The position numbers and the translations under genes were made by a program. The notes beneath the pieces were generated by a model. That model made no database searches. It saw nothing but the letters and a program-made list of their open reading frames with translations, and was not told the origin of the DNA. A stretch of DNA of 43,174 nt from JAABPW01 sp037132275 (GTDB lineage Bacteria > Verrucomicrobiota > Kiritimatiellia > CAIKKV01 > CAITUY01). Positions 17,754 to 26,475 of this stretch are shown one piece after another. How positions within the stretch are numbered: position 1 is the first letter of the stretch; every line of letters begins with the position of its first letter. The DNA lies in NCBI GenBank assembly GCA_037132275.1, contig JBAXPK010000021.1, forward strand, positions 1 to 43,174, read 5' to 3'.

Positions 17754-19094
17754 TTAAACCAGACCCTGAGCGATCATGGCGTCAGCTACTTTGACGAAAC
17801 CGGCGATATTGGCACCCAGTACATAATTGCCCGCATTCCCGTATTCCTCGGACGCCGCATAGGCGTTCGCGTGGATGGACTTCATTATGCCTTGCAGCTT
17901 CTGATCTACCTCCTCCCGCGACCAGGACAACCGCATCGAGTTCTGGGACATTTCCAATCCCGAGGTGGCCACGCCACCGGCGTTGGCGGCCTTTCCCGGC
18001 CCGTACATGATCTTGTTCTTCAGGAACACCTCGACTCCATCCGGGTCAGTCGGCATGTTGGCCCCTTCCGCCACCAACTTGCAGCCATTCTTGACCAGGG
18101 TTTTAGCGTCGTCGCCTGAAATCTCGTTCTGGGTAGCCGACGGAAAGGCGCAATCGCATTTGATGCTCCAAGGCCGCTCGCCGTCCTTGTATTGACATCC
18201 AAATTTGTCGGCATATTCCTTGATGCGACCGCGTCTTACATTTTTCAGATCCATAATGAATTCAAGTTTCTCCGCCGTGATACCGGTAGGATCGAAAATT
18301 GTTCCATTCGAGTCGGAGACCGATACGCATTTACCACCCAACTGGTTGACCTTCTCAATTGTATACTGGGCCACATTGCCAGAGCCAGACACCGTGCAAA
18401 CCTTGCCTTTCATGGTATCGCCGCGCTTCGCCATCATTTCCTGGGCGAAGTACACCGCACCGTAACCGGTGGCCTCGGAACGAATCAACGAGCCCCCCCA
18501 GTTGAGACCTTTGCCGGTCAGCACGCCTGTAAACTCATTTTTGAGGCGCTTGTATTGGCCGAACATGAATCCGACTTCCCTGCCACCCACGCCAATGTCG
18601 CCCGCTGGAACATCGGTATCCGCCCCCACATGGCGATATAGTTCCGTAATAAAGGACTGACAGAAACGCATCACTTCCGAGTCCGACTTGCCCTTCGGAT
18701 CGAAATCAGAACCGCCCTTGCCGCCGCCCATCGGGAGCGTAGTCAGTGAGTTCTTGAAAATCTGCTCAAACCCCAGAAACTTGATAATGCCCAGATTCAC
18801 AGACGGGTGGAATCGCAACCCACCCTTGTAAGGACCGATCGCACTGTTAAACTGGACGCGAAAACCCCGATTAACCCGAAAATGGCCTTTGTCATCCTGC
18901 CATGGCACGCGGAACATGATCACCCGCTCCGGCTCAACAATGCGTTCCAATATGGCGTGATCCTGATATTTTTTGTGACGCTCAACAACAGGAGAAATGG
19001 ACTCCATCACCTCGGTTACCGCTTGGATGAATTCAATCTGCTCTACGTTTTTCCGTTTCGTCTGCTCCAATACTGATTCCACATACTTGTTCAT
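17754..19094 (-). CDS. gdhA: NADP-type glutamate dehydrogenase
   Basis: Reductively aminates 2-oxoglutarate with ammonium. 446 aa, one residue short of E. coli GdhA, and of the hexameric class I type. Seen: FRVNRGFRVQFNSAIGPYKGGLRFHPSVN, PMGGGKGGSDFDPKGKSD with the catalytic Lys, DVPAGDIGVGGREVG with the catalytic Asp, and the Rossmann loop VSGSGNVAQY. The start is supported by AAGGAG 9 bases upstream. Divergent from nrpR; a perfect inverted repeat between the two touches the predicted gdhA -10 box, so repression by NrpR and release by 2-oxoglutarate is the likely control (inference). Stops 15 bases from the convergent upstream gene. Confidence 0.98.
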   Translation of the reverse strand: MNKYVESVLEQTKRKNVEQIEFIQAVTEVMESISPVVERHKKYQDHAILERIVEPERVIMFRVPWQDDKGHFRVNRGFRVQFNSAIGPYKGGLRFHPSVNLGIIKFLGFEQIFKNSLTTLPMGGGKGGSDFDPKGKSDSEVMRFCQSFITELYRHVGADTDVPAGDIGVGGREVGFMFGQYKRLKNEFTGVLTGKGLNWGGSLIRSEATGYGAVYFAQEMMAKRGDTMKGKVCTVSGSGNVAQYTIEKVNQLGGKCVSVSDSNGTIFDPTGITAEKLEFIMDLKNVRRGRIKEYADKFGCQYKDGERPWSIKCDCAFPSATQNEISGDDAKTLVKNGCKLVAEGANMPTDPDGVEVFLKNKIMYGPGKAANAGGVATSGLEMSQNSMRLSWSREEVDQKLQGIMKSIHANAYAASEEYGNAGNYVLGANIAGFVKVADAMIAQGLV

Positions 19095-19119
19095 TTGTCA
19101 TCGCTCCTTGTTATTTTGA

Positions 19120-19139
19120 TACGGCAACTATTTGCCGTA
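19120..19139. promoter_or_regulatory. Candidate NrpR operator 1 (gdhA-proximal inverted repeat)
   Basis: Perfect 8-base inverted repeat, TACGGCAA - CTAT - TTGCCGTA. It begins directly at the downstream edge of the predicted gdhA -10 box and would cover the transcription start, a classic repressor position. It shares the CGGCAA/TTGCCG half-sites with operator 2. The link to NrpR rests on position and repetition. The GGAA-N6-TTCC operator known for methanogen NrpR does not occur here. Confidence 0.65.
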
Positions 19140-19168
19140 ATATATTGCCTTGAATATTAAGTAATCAA
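19139..19168 (-). promoter_or_regulatory. gdhA: Candidate gdhA promoter
   Basis: On the minus strand: TTGATT (19168-19163), 18-base spacer, TATATT (19144-19139; five of six consensus bases). Transcription would start around 19132, inside operator 1. The leader of about 37 bases includes the AAGGAG site. Confidence 0.5.
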
Positions 19169-19186
19169 ACACAATACTCTGCTTTT

Positions 19187-19216
19187 TACGGCATATTTAG
19201 CGGCAATATTGCCGTA
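19187..19216. promoter_or_regulatory. Candidate NrpR operator 2 (nrpR-proximal)
   Basis: The perfect 14-base palindrome CGGCAATATTGCCG (19201-19214) extends to TTGCCGTA on the right. A further TACGGCA half-site at 19187-19193 makes the whole 30-base stretch a nested inverted repeat. It ends 36 bases before the preferred nrpR start and could mediate autoregulation. Confidence 0.6.
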
Positions 19217-19252
19217 TTCAGTGCTATGACACGATCTCGAGGACAACCGACT

Positions 19253-20251
19253 ATGTCGAAGAAAGAAATGACTCGCTTAGGAATCCTGCAGATATTGAGC
19301 GAAGCATCTAGACCGATCGGAGCGGCAAAAATACGGGCATCCCTGCTATCAGTCGGGCTGGATATCCAGCCCCGGACGATCCGCCTTTATCTCCTCCATC
19401 TCGATCGGGACGGATTGACTGTTCAAATCAGCCGTCGAACGGGGCGGATTATCGCGGCAAAAGGCCGAGAGGAATTGGCACACGCTAACATCGTTGAAAA
19501 AGTCGGCGTCGTCGCCTCAAGGGTTGACAACCTCGCTTACCGGATGACTTTGAAACCTCCTGTAAAAACAGGAACCGTGGTGGTTAATGTTTCATTCATC
19601 CAACCGGAACATCTCAGCCGGGCGTTGAATGAAATGAAACTGGTGTTCCGTCATCATTTCGCCGTCAGCCCCCGCATCCTGATCGCCAAAACGGGCGAAC
19701 TGCTCGCAGGGACACTTGTTCCGGAAAACCAAATCGCCATCGGAACAGTTTGCAGCGTGACGCTGAGTGGGGCACTACTACACCAGAGCATTCCCGTGAA
19801 AGCTCGTTTCAGCGGGTTGATTGAAGTAAGAAACCGGCTCCCCATACGGTTTGCGGATCTGATCAACTACGATGGCACAACACTGGATCCCCTGGAGATA
19901 TTCATCCAGGCCAATATGACCCGCGTGCGAGACGTAATTCTCACGGGAAACGGGATCCTATGCGCGGCGTTCCGTGAAATTCCAACAGCCGCTCTGAGCG
20001 ACGCTATGGAGCTCACAAAAAAACTCCACGCGATGGGACTCGGCGGCATTATGAGTTTCGGACAGCCGAATCAGCCGCTTCTCGGAGTGCCTGTGACGGA
20101 GGGGCATGCGGGACTCATCGTTTATGGCGGGCTGAACCCCATCGCCGCGTTACGTGAATGCGGACTCCCGGTCATCATTAAATCCATGGCTGGCTTGGAG
20201 CCCTACTCAAACCTCAAGACGATCGAAGACTATCAACGAAAGCAACGGTGA
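19253..20251 (+). CDS. nrpR: NrpR-type nitrogen transcriptional regulator
   Basis: 332 aa. Residues ~1-75 are a winged helix-turn-helix (TRLGILQILSEASRPIGAAKI..., then PRTIRLYLLHLDRDGL). The rest matches the NrpR domain (DUF128): VVVNVSFIQ, GTVCSVTLSGALL, GTTLDPLEIFI, FREIP, GLGGIMSFGQPNQPLLGVPV and GLNPIAALRECG. In methanogens NrpR represses nitrogen-assimilation genes and is released by 2-oxoglutarate; such a role here is inferred from the family and from divergent gdhA. One NrpR domain is present, against two in Methanococcus maripaludis NrpR. I prefer ATG 19253 because GAGGA lies 9 bases upstream; an ATG at 19226 would add nine residues without an SD. It converges on gltD, 4 bases between stops. 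Confidence 0.9.
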   Translation: MSKKEMTRLGILQILSEASRPIGAAKIRASLLSVGLDIQPRTIRLYLLHLDRDGLTVQISRRTGRIIAAKGREELAHANIVEKVGVVASRVDNLAYRMTLKPPVKTGTVVVNVSFIQPEHLSRALNEMKLVFRHHFAVSPRILIAKTGELLAGTLVPENQIAIGTVCSVTLSGALLHQSIPVKARFSGLIEVRNRLPIRFADLINYDGTTLDPLEIFIQANMTRVRDVILTGNGILCAAFREIPTAALSDAMELTKKLHAMGLGGIMSFGQPNQPLLGVPVTEGHAGLIVYGGLNPIAALRECGLPVIIKSMAGLEPYSNLKTIEDYQRKQR

Positions 20252-20255
20252 TGCC

Positions 20256-21695
20256 TCACGGATGTCCATGCTCTTTCAACCAGGCATCGATGCCCTCCGA
20301 GGCACGCCTTCCGTCTTTCATAGCCCGAACCACCAGGGAGGCGCCATGAGCCATATCGCCTGCCACAAAAACACCAGGGATATTGGTCATGTTCCGGGAA
20401 TCGCGCCCAATACCACCCCCGGGAACGGTCTGGATACCCAGATCATCAACAAGCTTATTCTTCCCAGGCCCGGAGAACCCCATCGCCAGAAGAACCAGAT
20501 CAGCCTCGATCATGAATTCCGTGCCTGCCTTTTCATTCATGACAGGACGTCCACCACCGGGTGGGGTGACCCATTCAACCTCGATCACCTTGACCGACTT
20601 CACGATTCCGTTCCCACCGGTGAATTCTTTCGTTGCCATGCTCCACCGGCGCTGACAGCCTTCCTTGTGGCTGCTTGAGACCCTTAACATCGTGGGCCAC
20701 ATCGGCCATGGCGTGGCCGAAGACCGGGCTGGAGGCGGCTCGGGCAGGATTTCAATCTGCGTCACTTCTGTTGCACCCTGTCGGATCGAGGTGCCAACAC
20801 AATCCGCCCCAGTGTCACCCCCTCCGATGACCAGTACCTTTTTACCAGTCGCCAGGATATCCAATGCGGGATCAATGGTCTCCCTTCCCAGGCGCCGGTT
20901 TTGCTGAATGAGGAAATCCATGGCTAAATGAATGCCTTTCAAATCCCGTCCCGGCACCTTCAAATCACGCGGTTCACGGGCGCCCCCGGAAAGACAGATC
21001 GCGTCAAAACGGTTCTTGAGATAGTGATAGGAAATATCCTCACCCACCCGAACCTGATTTTCGAACACCACGCCCTCCAGCTCCATCAATCGAACCCGAC
21101 GGTCAATCACCCACTTGGCGAGTTTGAATTCCGGGATGCCGTATCGGAGGATGCCACCGGGTTTCTCGGCGGCGTCATAGACCACAACACCGTACCCCAT
21201 ATGGTTTAAAGTATCTGCGACCACCAAGCCAGCCGGGCCAGAACCAATGACAGCTACTCGCTGATCCAGCCTTTTGGCAGGCGGTCTTGGCTGGACATAA
21301 CCTAGCTCGAACCCTTTTTCAATAATCTCCAACTCAATCTGGCGGATGGCCACCGGCTCCTTATTGATGCCGAGCACGCAGGATCCCTCACACACCGCCG
21401 GGCAAATCCGGCCAGTAAACTCAGGGAAATTGTCTGTCGAGAGAAGAATATCCAACGCTTCTTTCCACCGTCCCTGATAAACATGCTCATTCCATTCAGG
21501 AATGACATTTTCAAGTGGACAACCCTCGCCATGACAGAAGGGCGTCCCACAGTCCATGCAACGGGCCGCTTGCTCCTTCAACACTTTCGCTTCATTCCGC
21601 AATTCAACGGGGTTGAAATCCTTCACTCGCTCCGTCACGGGCCGGTAGCCCGGGTCGCGGCGCTCATAATCCATAAACCCAGTCAGCTTACCCAT
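20256..21695 (-). CDS. gltD: Glutamate synthase, small (beta) subunit
   Basis: Feeds electrons from NADPH to the GltB large subunit. 479 aa. The N-terminal Fe-S region has CMDCGTPFCHGEGCPL and CPAVCEGSC; the FAD site is VIGSGPAGL and the NAD(P)H site VIGGGDTGADC. The C-terminal FAD contact is FVAGDMAHGASLVVRAMKDGR. ATG with GAGGTG upstream; it overlaps the end of gltB by 8 bases. Normal length with no broken motif. Confidence 0.97.
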   Translation of the reverse strand: MGKLTGFMDYERRDPGYRPVTERVKDFNPVELRNEAKVLKEQAARCMDCGTPFCHGEGCPLENVIPEWNEHVYQGRWKEALDILLSTDNFPEFTGRICPAVCEGSCVLGINKEPVAIRQIELEIIEKGFELGYVQPRPPAKRLDQRVAVIGSGPAGLVVADTLNHMGYGVVVYDAAEKPGGILRYGIPEFKLAKWVIDRRVRLMELEGVVFENQVRVGEDISYHYLKNRFDAICLSGGAREPRDLKVPGRDLKGIHLAMDFLIQQNRRLGRETIDPALDILATGKKVLVIGGGDTGADCVGTSIRQGATEVTQIEILPEPPPARSSATPWPMWPTMLRVSSSHKEGCQRRWSMATKEFTGGNGIVKSVKVIEVEWVTPPGGGRPVMNEKAGTEFMIEADLVLLAMGFSGPGKNKLVDDLGIQTVPGGGIGRDSRNMTNIPGVFVAGDMAHGASLVVRAMKDGRRASEGIDAWLKEHGHP

Positions 21696-24600
21696 GGATC
21701 ACCTCGGCTCTTTCCGTGGCTTCATCTTCCCTCATCATTTGCCCCAGGACACGGCGATACTCCATCGGGAAGACCTTGATGAAATACGGCAGGTGATCGT
21801 CCCAGTTCTCCAGAATCCGTTTTGCCTTGCGACTGCCGGTATAACGCAGGTGCTTCTCAAGAAGGCCACGCAATTCGGCTTTGTCTCGCTCGCTGATCAC
21901 CAACTCAAGATCAACCATGTCCAGATTGCAGCATGCATCAAAAATCCTGGCCTCATCATAAACATAGGCGAGGCCGCCACTCATGCCGGCCCCAAAGTTG
22001 ACACCCGTACGGCCAAGGATCACCACGCGGCCGCCTGTCATATATTCGCACCCATGGTCTCCAATCCCCTCGACCACGGCGATGGCGCCGCTGTTACGAA
22101 TCGCAAATCGCTCCCCGACCGCCCCATTGAGATACACCTCGCCGCAGGTGGCCCCATAGAGCAGCACATTGCCGGCGATGACATTTATTTCCGGATCGTA
22201 CGCCGCCCCGGCAAACGGCTTGACGATAATCTTGCCGCCTGACAGCCCTTTCCCAAGGTAATCGTTGGATTCCCCTTCCAGAATCAGGGTCATGCCCCGT
22301 GCGCACCAGGCGCCAAAGCTCTGGCCGGCTGAGCCCTTGAAGGTCATGGTGATGGTGTCTTCGGGAAGCCCGGCATGGCCGTATTGCTTCGCCACCAACC
22401 CGGCGATCATCGTGCCAACAGTACGGTTGACGTTTCGGATCGGCTGTTCGAGGGTCACCGGCTTACCGGTCGCAAGGGCCGACTTGACCTTGGGAATCAG
22501 TTGCAGATCCAGGGCACTGTCCAACTCGTGATCTTGTTTCCCGACGCAGCGAACCTGACCAGTAACCGCTGGACGATAGAGGATATTTGAAAAATCGAGC
22601 CCTTTTGCCTTCCAGAAGGTGACCGCTGAGTTCATCTCCAGGCAGTCCGACCGGCCAATCATCTCGTCGATCGTGCGGAATCCCAGTTGGGCCATGATTT
22701 CGCGCACTTCTTCAGCAATAAAGGTGAAGAAATTGATCAAATACTCAGGCCTGCCCGCGAACAGTTTTCGCAACTTCGGATCCTGTGTCGCCACGCCAAC
22801 CGGACAGGTGTTGTTGTGGCACTTGCGCATCATGACACATCCAAGAACGACCAAGGCGGTGGTCGCAAACCCGTATTCCTCTGCGCCCAATAACGCGGCC
22901 ACCACGACATCACGCCCGGTCTTGATCTGGCCATCCGTCTGCAGCCGCACCTGTCCGCGCAGATTATTCAACACCAGCGTCTGCTGTGTCTCTGCCAAAC
23001 CGAGTTCCCAGGGGGCTCCAGCATGTTTAATGGACGACAACGGCGAGGCCCCTGTTCCGCCGTCATAACCGCTGATCAAGACCACATCCGCATGCGCCTT
23101 CACCACGCCGGCGGCAATGGTCCCCACCCCCAGCTCGGAAACCAGTTTGACGGATACCCGCGCCTCCGGATTGATATTCTTCAGATCATAGATAAGCTGC
23201 TTGATATCCTCAATGGAGTAGATGTCATGGTGCGGCGGCGGGGAGATCAGCGTCACCCCGGGCGTCGAATGACGAACCCGGGCGATCTCGTCGTTTACCT
23301 TGTGACCGGGCAACTGCCCCCCTTCACCGGGCTTAGCACCTTGGGCGATCTTGATCTGAAGTTCGCGGCAATTCACGCAATACTCAGCCGTAACGCCAAA
23401 CCGTCCGCTGGCTACTTGTTTGATCGCACTGCACCGGCTGTCCCCGTTCGGCAGCGGCTTATACCTTTCCGGATCCTCGCCACCCTCGCCACTATTGCTC
23501 TTTCCACCCAGTCGGTTCATGGCGATGGCCATTGCCTCATGCGCCTCGCGGCTGATGGAGCCGAACGACATGGCGCCGGTGACAAACCGTTTCATAATTT
23601 CCACTGCAGGTTCAACCTTGTCAAGAGGAACGGCAACGCCCGGCTTAAACCTGAACATTCCACGCAGGGTAAACTGTTTTTCCGCCTGGTCGTTGATCAG
23701 TTTGGCGTATTCCTTATACCGCTTCGCATCCCCACCCCGGCTGGCTTGTTGAAGGGCGGCGATCGCCTCAGGCGACCACAGATGTCGCTCCCCGTCACGG
23801 CGGAATCGATATTGGCCGCCTGACGAAAGAATGGGTGTCGCATCCACGGCTGGCCCGAACGCCTCGAGATACCGTGCGTTTGCCTCGGCGGCAATTTCCG
23901 CCAAACCGATCCCACCAACACGCGAGGCTGTACCCGTAAACAGTCGATCCACAACGGTCTGATTAAGCCCCACGGCCTCAAACACCTGTGCGCTTCGATA
24001 ACTTCGGAGAGTCGAAATCCCCATCTTCGACATAATCTTGCGAAGTCCTTCACACAAGGCTCCCACATAATTTTCCATCGCTCTGGCGGACCCGATTTCG
24101 ACACTCAACTCTTTTTTGATCGCCATGTCCGCAATCGTTTCAAAGGCCATATAGGGATTCAAGGCCGTGGCCCCGTATCCGAGCAGAAGTGCCATGTGCA
24201 TGACCTCACGGGCCTCGCCGGTTTCAACAATCAACCCCACCCCGGTACGGCGTCCGCGACTGACAAGATGCCGGTTCACCGCGGCAACAGCCAATAACAC
24301 TGGAATAGGAGATACTCCTTCAGGAAGTCCTCGATCGCTCAAAATCAGCAAGTTCTTCCCATCCATCACCAATTCATCCGCGCGACTACACAGCCTTTCC
24401 AACGACTGGTTCAAATCGTCGCCTGAGCCGCCCGCCGGAAAACCGATGGTGAGCGTACCGGCGCTGAAATCCTTGAGACTGAGGCTGCGGATCTGTTCCA
24501 AGTCCTCGTTGGATAGAAATGGATGACGCAACTTGATCAGGCGGGCATACTGCGGGAGTTCCGTCAGAATATTCGACGGATTTCCAATGAACGTCATCAG

Positions 24601-26235
24601 CGACATCACCAGTTCTTCACGAATCGGGTCTATGGGTGGATTTGTGATCTGGGCAAACAACTGCTTGAAATACGAAAATAACAGTTGTGGCTTTTCAGAA
24701 AAAACCGCCAAAGGAGTATCGGCCCCCATGGAGCCCACGGCTTCATGCGCCTTGGAAGCCATCGGCTCCAAAACGACCTGAATGTCTTCGCGCGTGTAGC
24801 CAAAAAGCCGCTGCCGCTGGAGCAGGGTCTCGGCCTCCGGTATGACGGGGGCCATGGCCTCAAACAGACCCTGAATCGTGATTCGATTTTCATCTACCCA
24901 GCGTCGATAGGGCTGACGGCGCGACATCTGACTCTTGATTTCCTTGTCCTTGATGACACGCTTTCGCTGAAGATCCACCAATAGCATCTGCCCGGGGCGC
25001 AGGGCGCCCTTCTCCAGAACGCGTTCCGCAGGGATATCGAGTACCCCGGCTTCGGACGCCATGACAATGAAATTATCCTTCGTAATCGTATATCGAGCGG
25101 GACGCAGTCCGTTTCGATCCAACAAGGTTCCCACCACCGCACCATCGGTAAAGGCCACGGTCGCCGGACCATCCCAAGGCTCCATCAAACCGGCATGATA
25201 CTCGAAAAAGCCTTTCTGATCCGGACCAATGGGGTATTTTGTCCCCCACGCCTCGGGGATGAGCATCATCATGGAATGCGGGATTGAACGCCCGCCGGCC
25301 ACCAGAAGTTCAAGGGCATTATCCAAACAGGCGGAGTCGCTTCCACCGGGATCGATGACAGGAATCAATTTACTGATATCCGAGCCGAAAAGCGGAGATG
25401 CAAGCCCGTTCTCACGGGACTTCATTTGATTGATATTCCCTCGCAACGTATTGATTTCACCATTGTGGGCCAGGAAACGAAACGGCTGCGAGAGCTCCCA
25501 TGATGGAAAGGTATTTGTACTGTAACGCTGATGAATCACGGCCACCGCGCTCTCCATTTCGGGGTCATTAAAATCCTTGTAAAACCCGGATACCTGACCG
25601 CCCATCAAAAGCCCTTTATAGACGATCGTCCGGGAGGAAAAGCTGGGAATATAAAAACGATGATTGGGCCCCAACCTCTCGTCTATGCGACGCTGGCATT
25701 GCTTACGGATCACGTACAGTTTCCGATCAAGCGCACCCGCAGCCAGATTACCCCCGCCCACAAACACCTGCATGACAAAGGGCTGCTCCTTGCGGGCCTG
25801 TTCGCCAAGTATGCTCCCGTCGGTGGGGACCTCACGCCAACCGAAACACTTCAAGCCTTCTTCCCGGATCACGGATTCAATGGCCTGTCGACAGACCTCG
25901 CGGGCGTCCGACTGAGGCATGAAAAGCATGCCCACCCCATATTCCCCCGCCTTGGGCAAGGTGATCTTGAGGCCTGCGGCCTCCTTCCTGAACAGCTTGT
26001 CCGGAATTTGGAGCAATACCCCGGCGCCATCGCCCGTGCTCAGGTCGCCGCCCACCGCGCCGCGGTGAAGCAGATTCTTCAACACCTCAATACTATCGGA
26101 AACGATTCGATGTGATGGCGTTCCATCTATATTGGCCAGGAACCCGACGCCGCAACTGTCATGCTCGTTGGCGGGATCGTACAACCCCTGCGCCACAGGC
26201 ATTCCGTTCCGAAATTGCTCAACTTTTGTTTTCAT
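21688..26235 (-). CDS. gltB: Glutamate synthase, large (alpha) subunit
   Basis: Converts glutamine plus 2-oxoglutarate to two glutamates. About 1515 aa. The Ntn glutaminase starts at Cys28 (EHDSCGVGF), so a short propeptide is expected to be removed. After this come the central domain, the FMN-binding synthase domain (GGEDPERYKPL, RFGVTAEYCVNC, QGAKPGEGGQLPG) and the 3Fe-4S cysteines at ~1131-1145 (CVMMRKCHNNTCPVG). The GXGXG C-terminal domain (GESNDYLGKGLSGGKI) closes the protein. The start is uncertain: ATG 26235 fits the family N-terminus but has no good SD; GTGs at 26265 and 26256 and an ATG at 26202 (with GGAACGGA) are alternatives. It pairs with gltD. Upstream lie several hairpins and the glnN terminator. 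Confidence 0.96.
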   Translation of the reverse strand: MKTKVEQFRNGMPVAQGLYDPANEHDSCGVGFLANIDGTPSHRIVSDSIEVLKNLLHRGAVGGDLSTGDGAGVLLQIPDKLFRKEAAGLKITLPKAGEYGVGMLFMPQSDAREVCRQAIESVIREEGLKCFGWREVPTDGSILGEQARKEQPFVMQVFVGGGNLAAGALDRKLYVIRKQCQRRIDERLGPNHRFYIPSFSSRTIVYKGLLMGGQVSGFYKDFNDPEMESAVAVIHQRYSTNTFPSWELSQPFRFLAHNGEINTLRGNINQMKSRENGLASPLFGSDISKLIPVIDPGGSDSACLDNALELLVAGGRSIPHSMMMLIPEAWGTKYPIGPDQKGFFEYHAGLMEPWDGPATVAFTDGAVVGTLLDRNGLRPARYTITKDNFIVMASEAGVLDIPAERVLEKGALRPGQMLLVDLQRKRVIKDKEIKSQMSRRQPYRRWVDENRITIQGLFEAMAPVIPEAETLLQRQRLFGYTREDIQVVLEPMASKAHEAVGSMGADTPLAVFSEKPQLLFSYFKQLFAQITNPPIDPIREELVMSLMTFIGNPSNILTELPQYARLIKLRHPFLSNEDLEQIRSLSLKDFSAGTLTIGFPAGGSGDDLNQSLERLCSRADELVMDGKNLLILSDRGLPEGVSPIPVLLAVAAVNRHLVSRGRRTGVGLIVETGEAREVMHMALLLGYGATALNPYMAFETIADMAIKKELSVEIGSARAMENYVGALCEGLRKIMSKMGISTLRSYRSAQVFEAVGLNQTVVDRLFTGTASRVGGIGLAEIAAEANARYLEAFGPAVDATPILSSGGQYRFRRDGERHLWSPEAIAALQQASRGGDAKRYKEYAKLINDQAEKQFTLRGMFRFKPGVAVPLDKVEPAVEIMKRFVTGAMSFGSISREAHEAMAIAMNRLGGKSNSGEGGEDPERYKPLPNGDSRCSAIKQVASGRFGVTAEYCVNCRELQIKIAQGAKPGEGGQLPGHKVNDEIARVRHSTPGVTLISPPPHHDIYSIEDIKQLIYDLKNINPEARVSVKLVSELGVGTIAAGVVKAHADVVLISGYDGGTGASPLSSIKHAGAPWELGLAETQQTLVLNNLRGQVRLQTDGQIKTGRDVVVAALLGAEEYGFATTALVVLGCVMMRKCHNNTCPVGVATQDPKLRKLFAGRPEYLINFFTFIAEEVREIMAQLGFRTIDEMIGRSDCLEMNSAVTFWKAKGLDFSNILYRPAVTGQVRCVGKQDHELDSALDLQLIPKVKSALATGKPVTLEQPIRNVNRTVGTMIAGLVAKQYGHAGLPEDTITMTFKGSAGQSFGAWCARGMTLILEGESNDYLGKGLSGGKIIVKPFAGAAYDPEINVIAGNVLLYGATCGEVYLNGAVGERFAIRNSGAIAVVEGIGDHGCEYMTGGRVVILGRTGVNFGAGMSGGLAYVYDEARIFDACCNLDMVDLELVISERDKAELRGLLEKHLRYTGSRKAKRILENWDDHLPYFIKVFPMEYRRVLGQMMREDEATERAEVIHG

Positions 26236-26328
26236 AATCAGCGGTGACTCTATCACGATCCTCACTTAGAAATCCACATTTCCGTGAAACCAATCGCAAT
26301 GCCCCAGTCTCGTGGTGGAGTCCTGATA

Positions 26329-26404
26329 GGGCGACCACACCGTTGGCCGCCCCAGACGGCTTCGGCGAGCCGTCCCTTCTCAGTATTCCTACCGTGACTA
26401 AGGG
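26329..26404 (-). other. Hairpin-rich region upstream of gltB (candidate structured leader)
   Basis: Read in the gltB direction there are three consecutive hairpins. H1 pairs CCCTT with AAGGG (26404-26374; inner AGT/ACT pairing). H2 pairs GACGGCT with AGCCGTC around a 6-base loop (26374-26355). H3 pairs GGGCGGCC with GGTCGCCC (26352-26329, one G-U). About 90 bases then lead to the gltB start. I cannot match it to a riboswitch class I know. Whether it is transcribed is open, as no good promoter is seen between it and the glnN terminator. The 241 bases between glnN and gltB hold nothing else recognisable. Confidence 0.4.
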
Positions 26405-26420
26405 GTTACTTCCAAGTTAA

Positions 26421-26453
26421 ACAAAAGCCCCGCCGTACTTGATCCGGCGGGGC
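26421..26453 (-). terminator. Rho-independent terminator of glnN
   Basis: In the glnN direction: GCCCCGCCG, a 9-base loop, CGGCGGGGC, then TTTTGT. The stem has nine perfect GC-rich pairs and starts 22 bases after the glnN stop. It separates glnN from gltBD. Confidence 0.88.
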
Positions 26454-26475
26454 ACACACTCATTTACAGTCCATC

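Noticed and set aside
19095..19252. Methanogen-type NrpR operator GGAA-N6-TTCC
   Set aside because: Not present in the gap; the repeated word is CGGCAA/TTGCCG.
20256..21695. Possible frameshift in gltD near the middle
   Set aside because: The stretch there (WPMWPTMLRVSSSHKEGC) is normal GltD sequence and the frame stays intact to both ends.
26329..26404. SRP RNA, tmRNA, 6S RNA or a known glutamine riboswitch
   Set aside because: None of the conserved sequences of these classes that I know are visible; left as an unassigned hairpin region.
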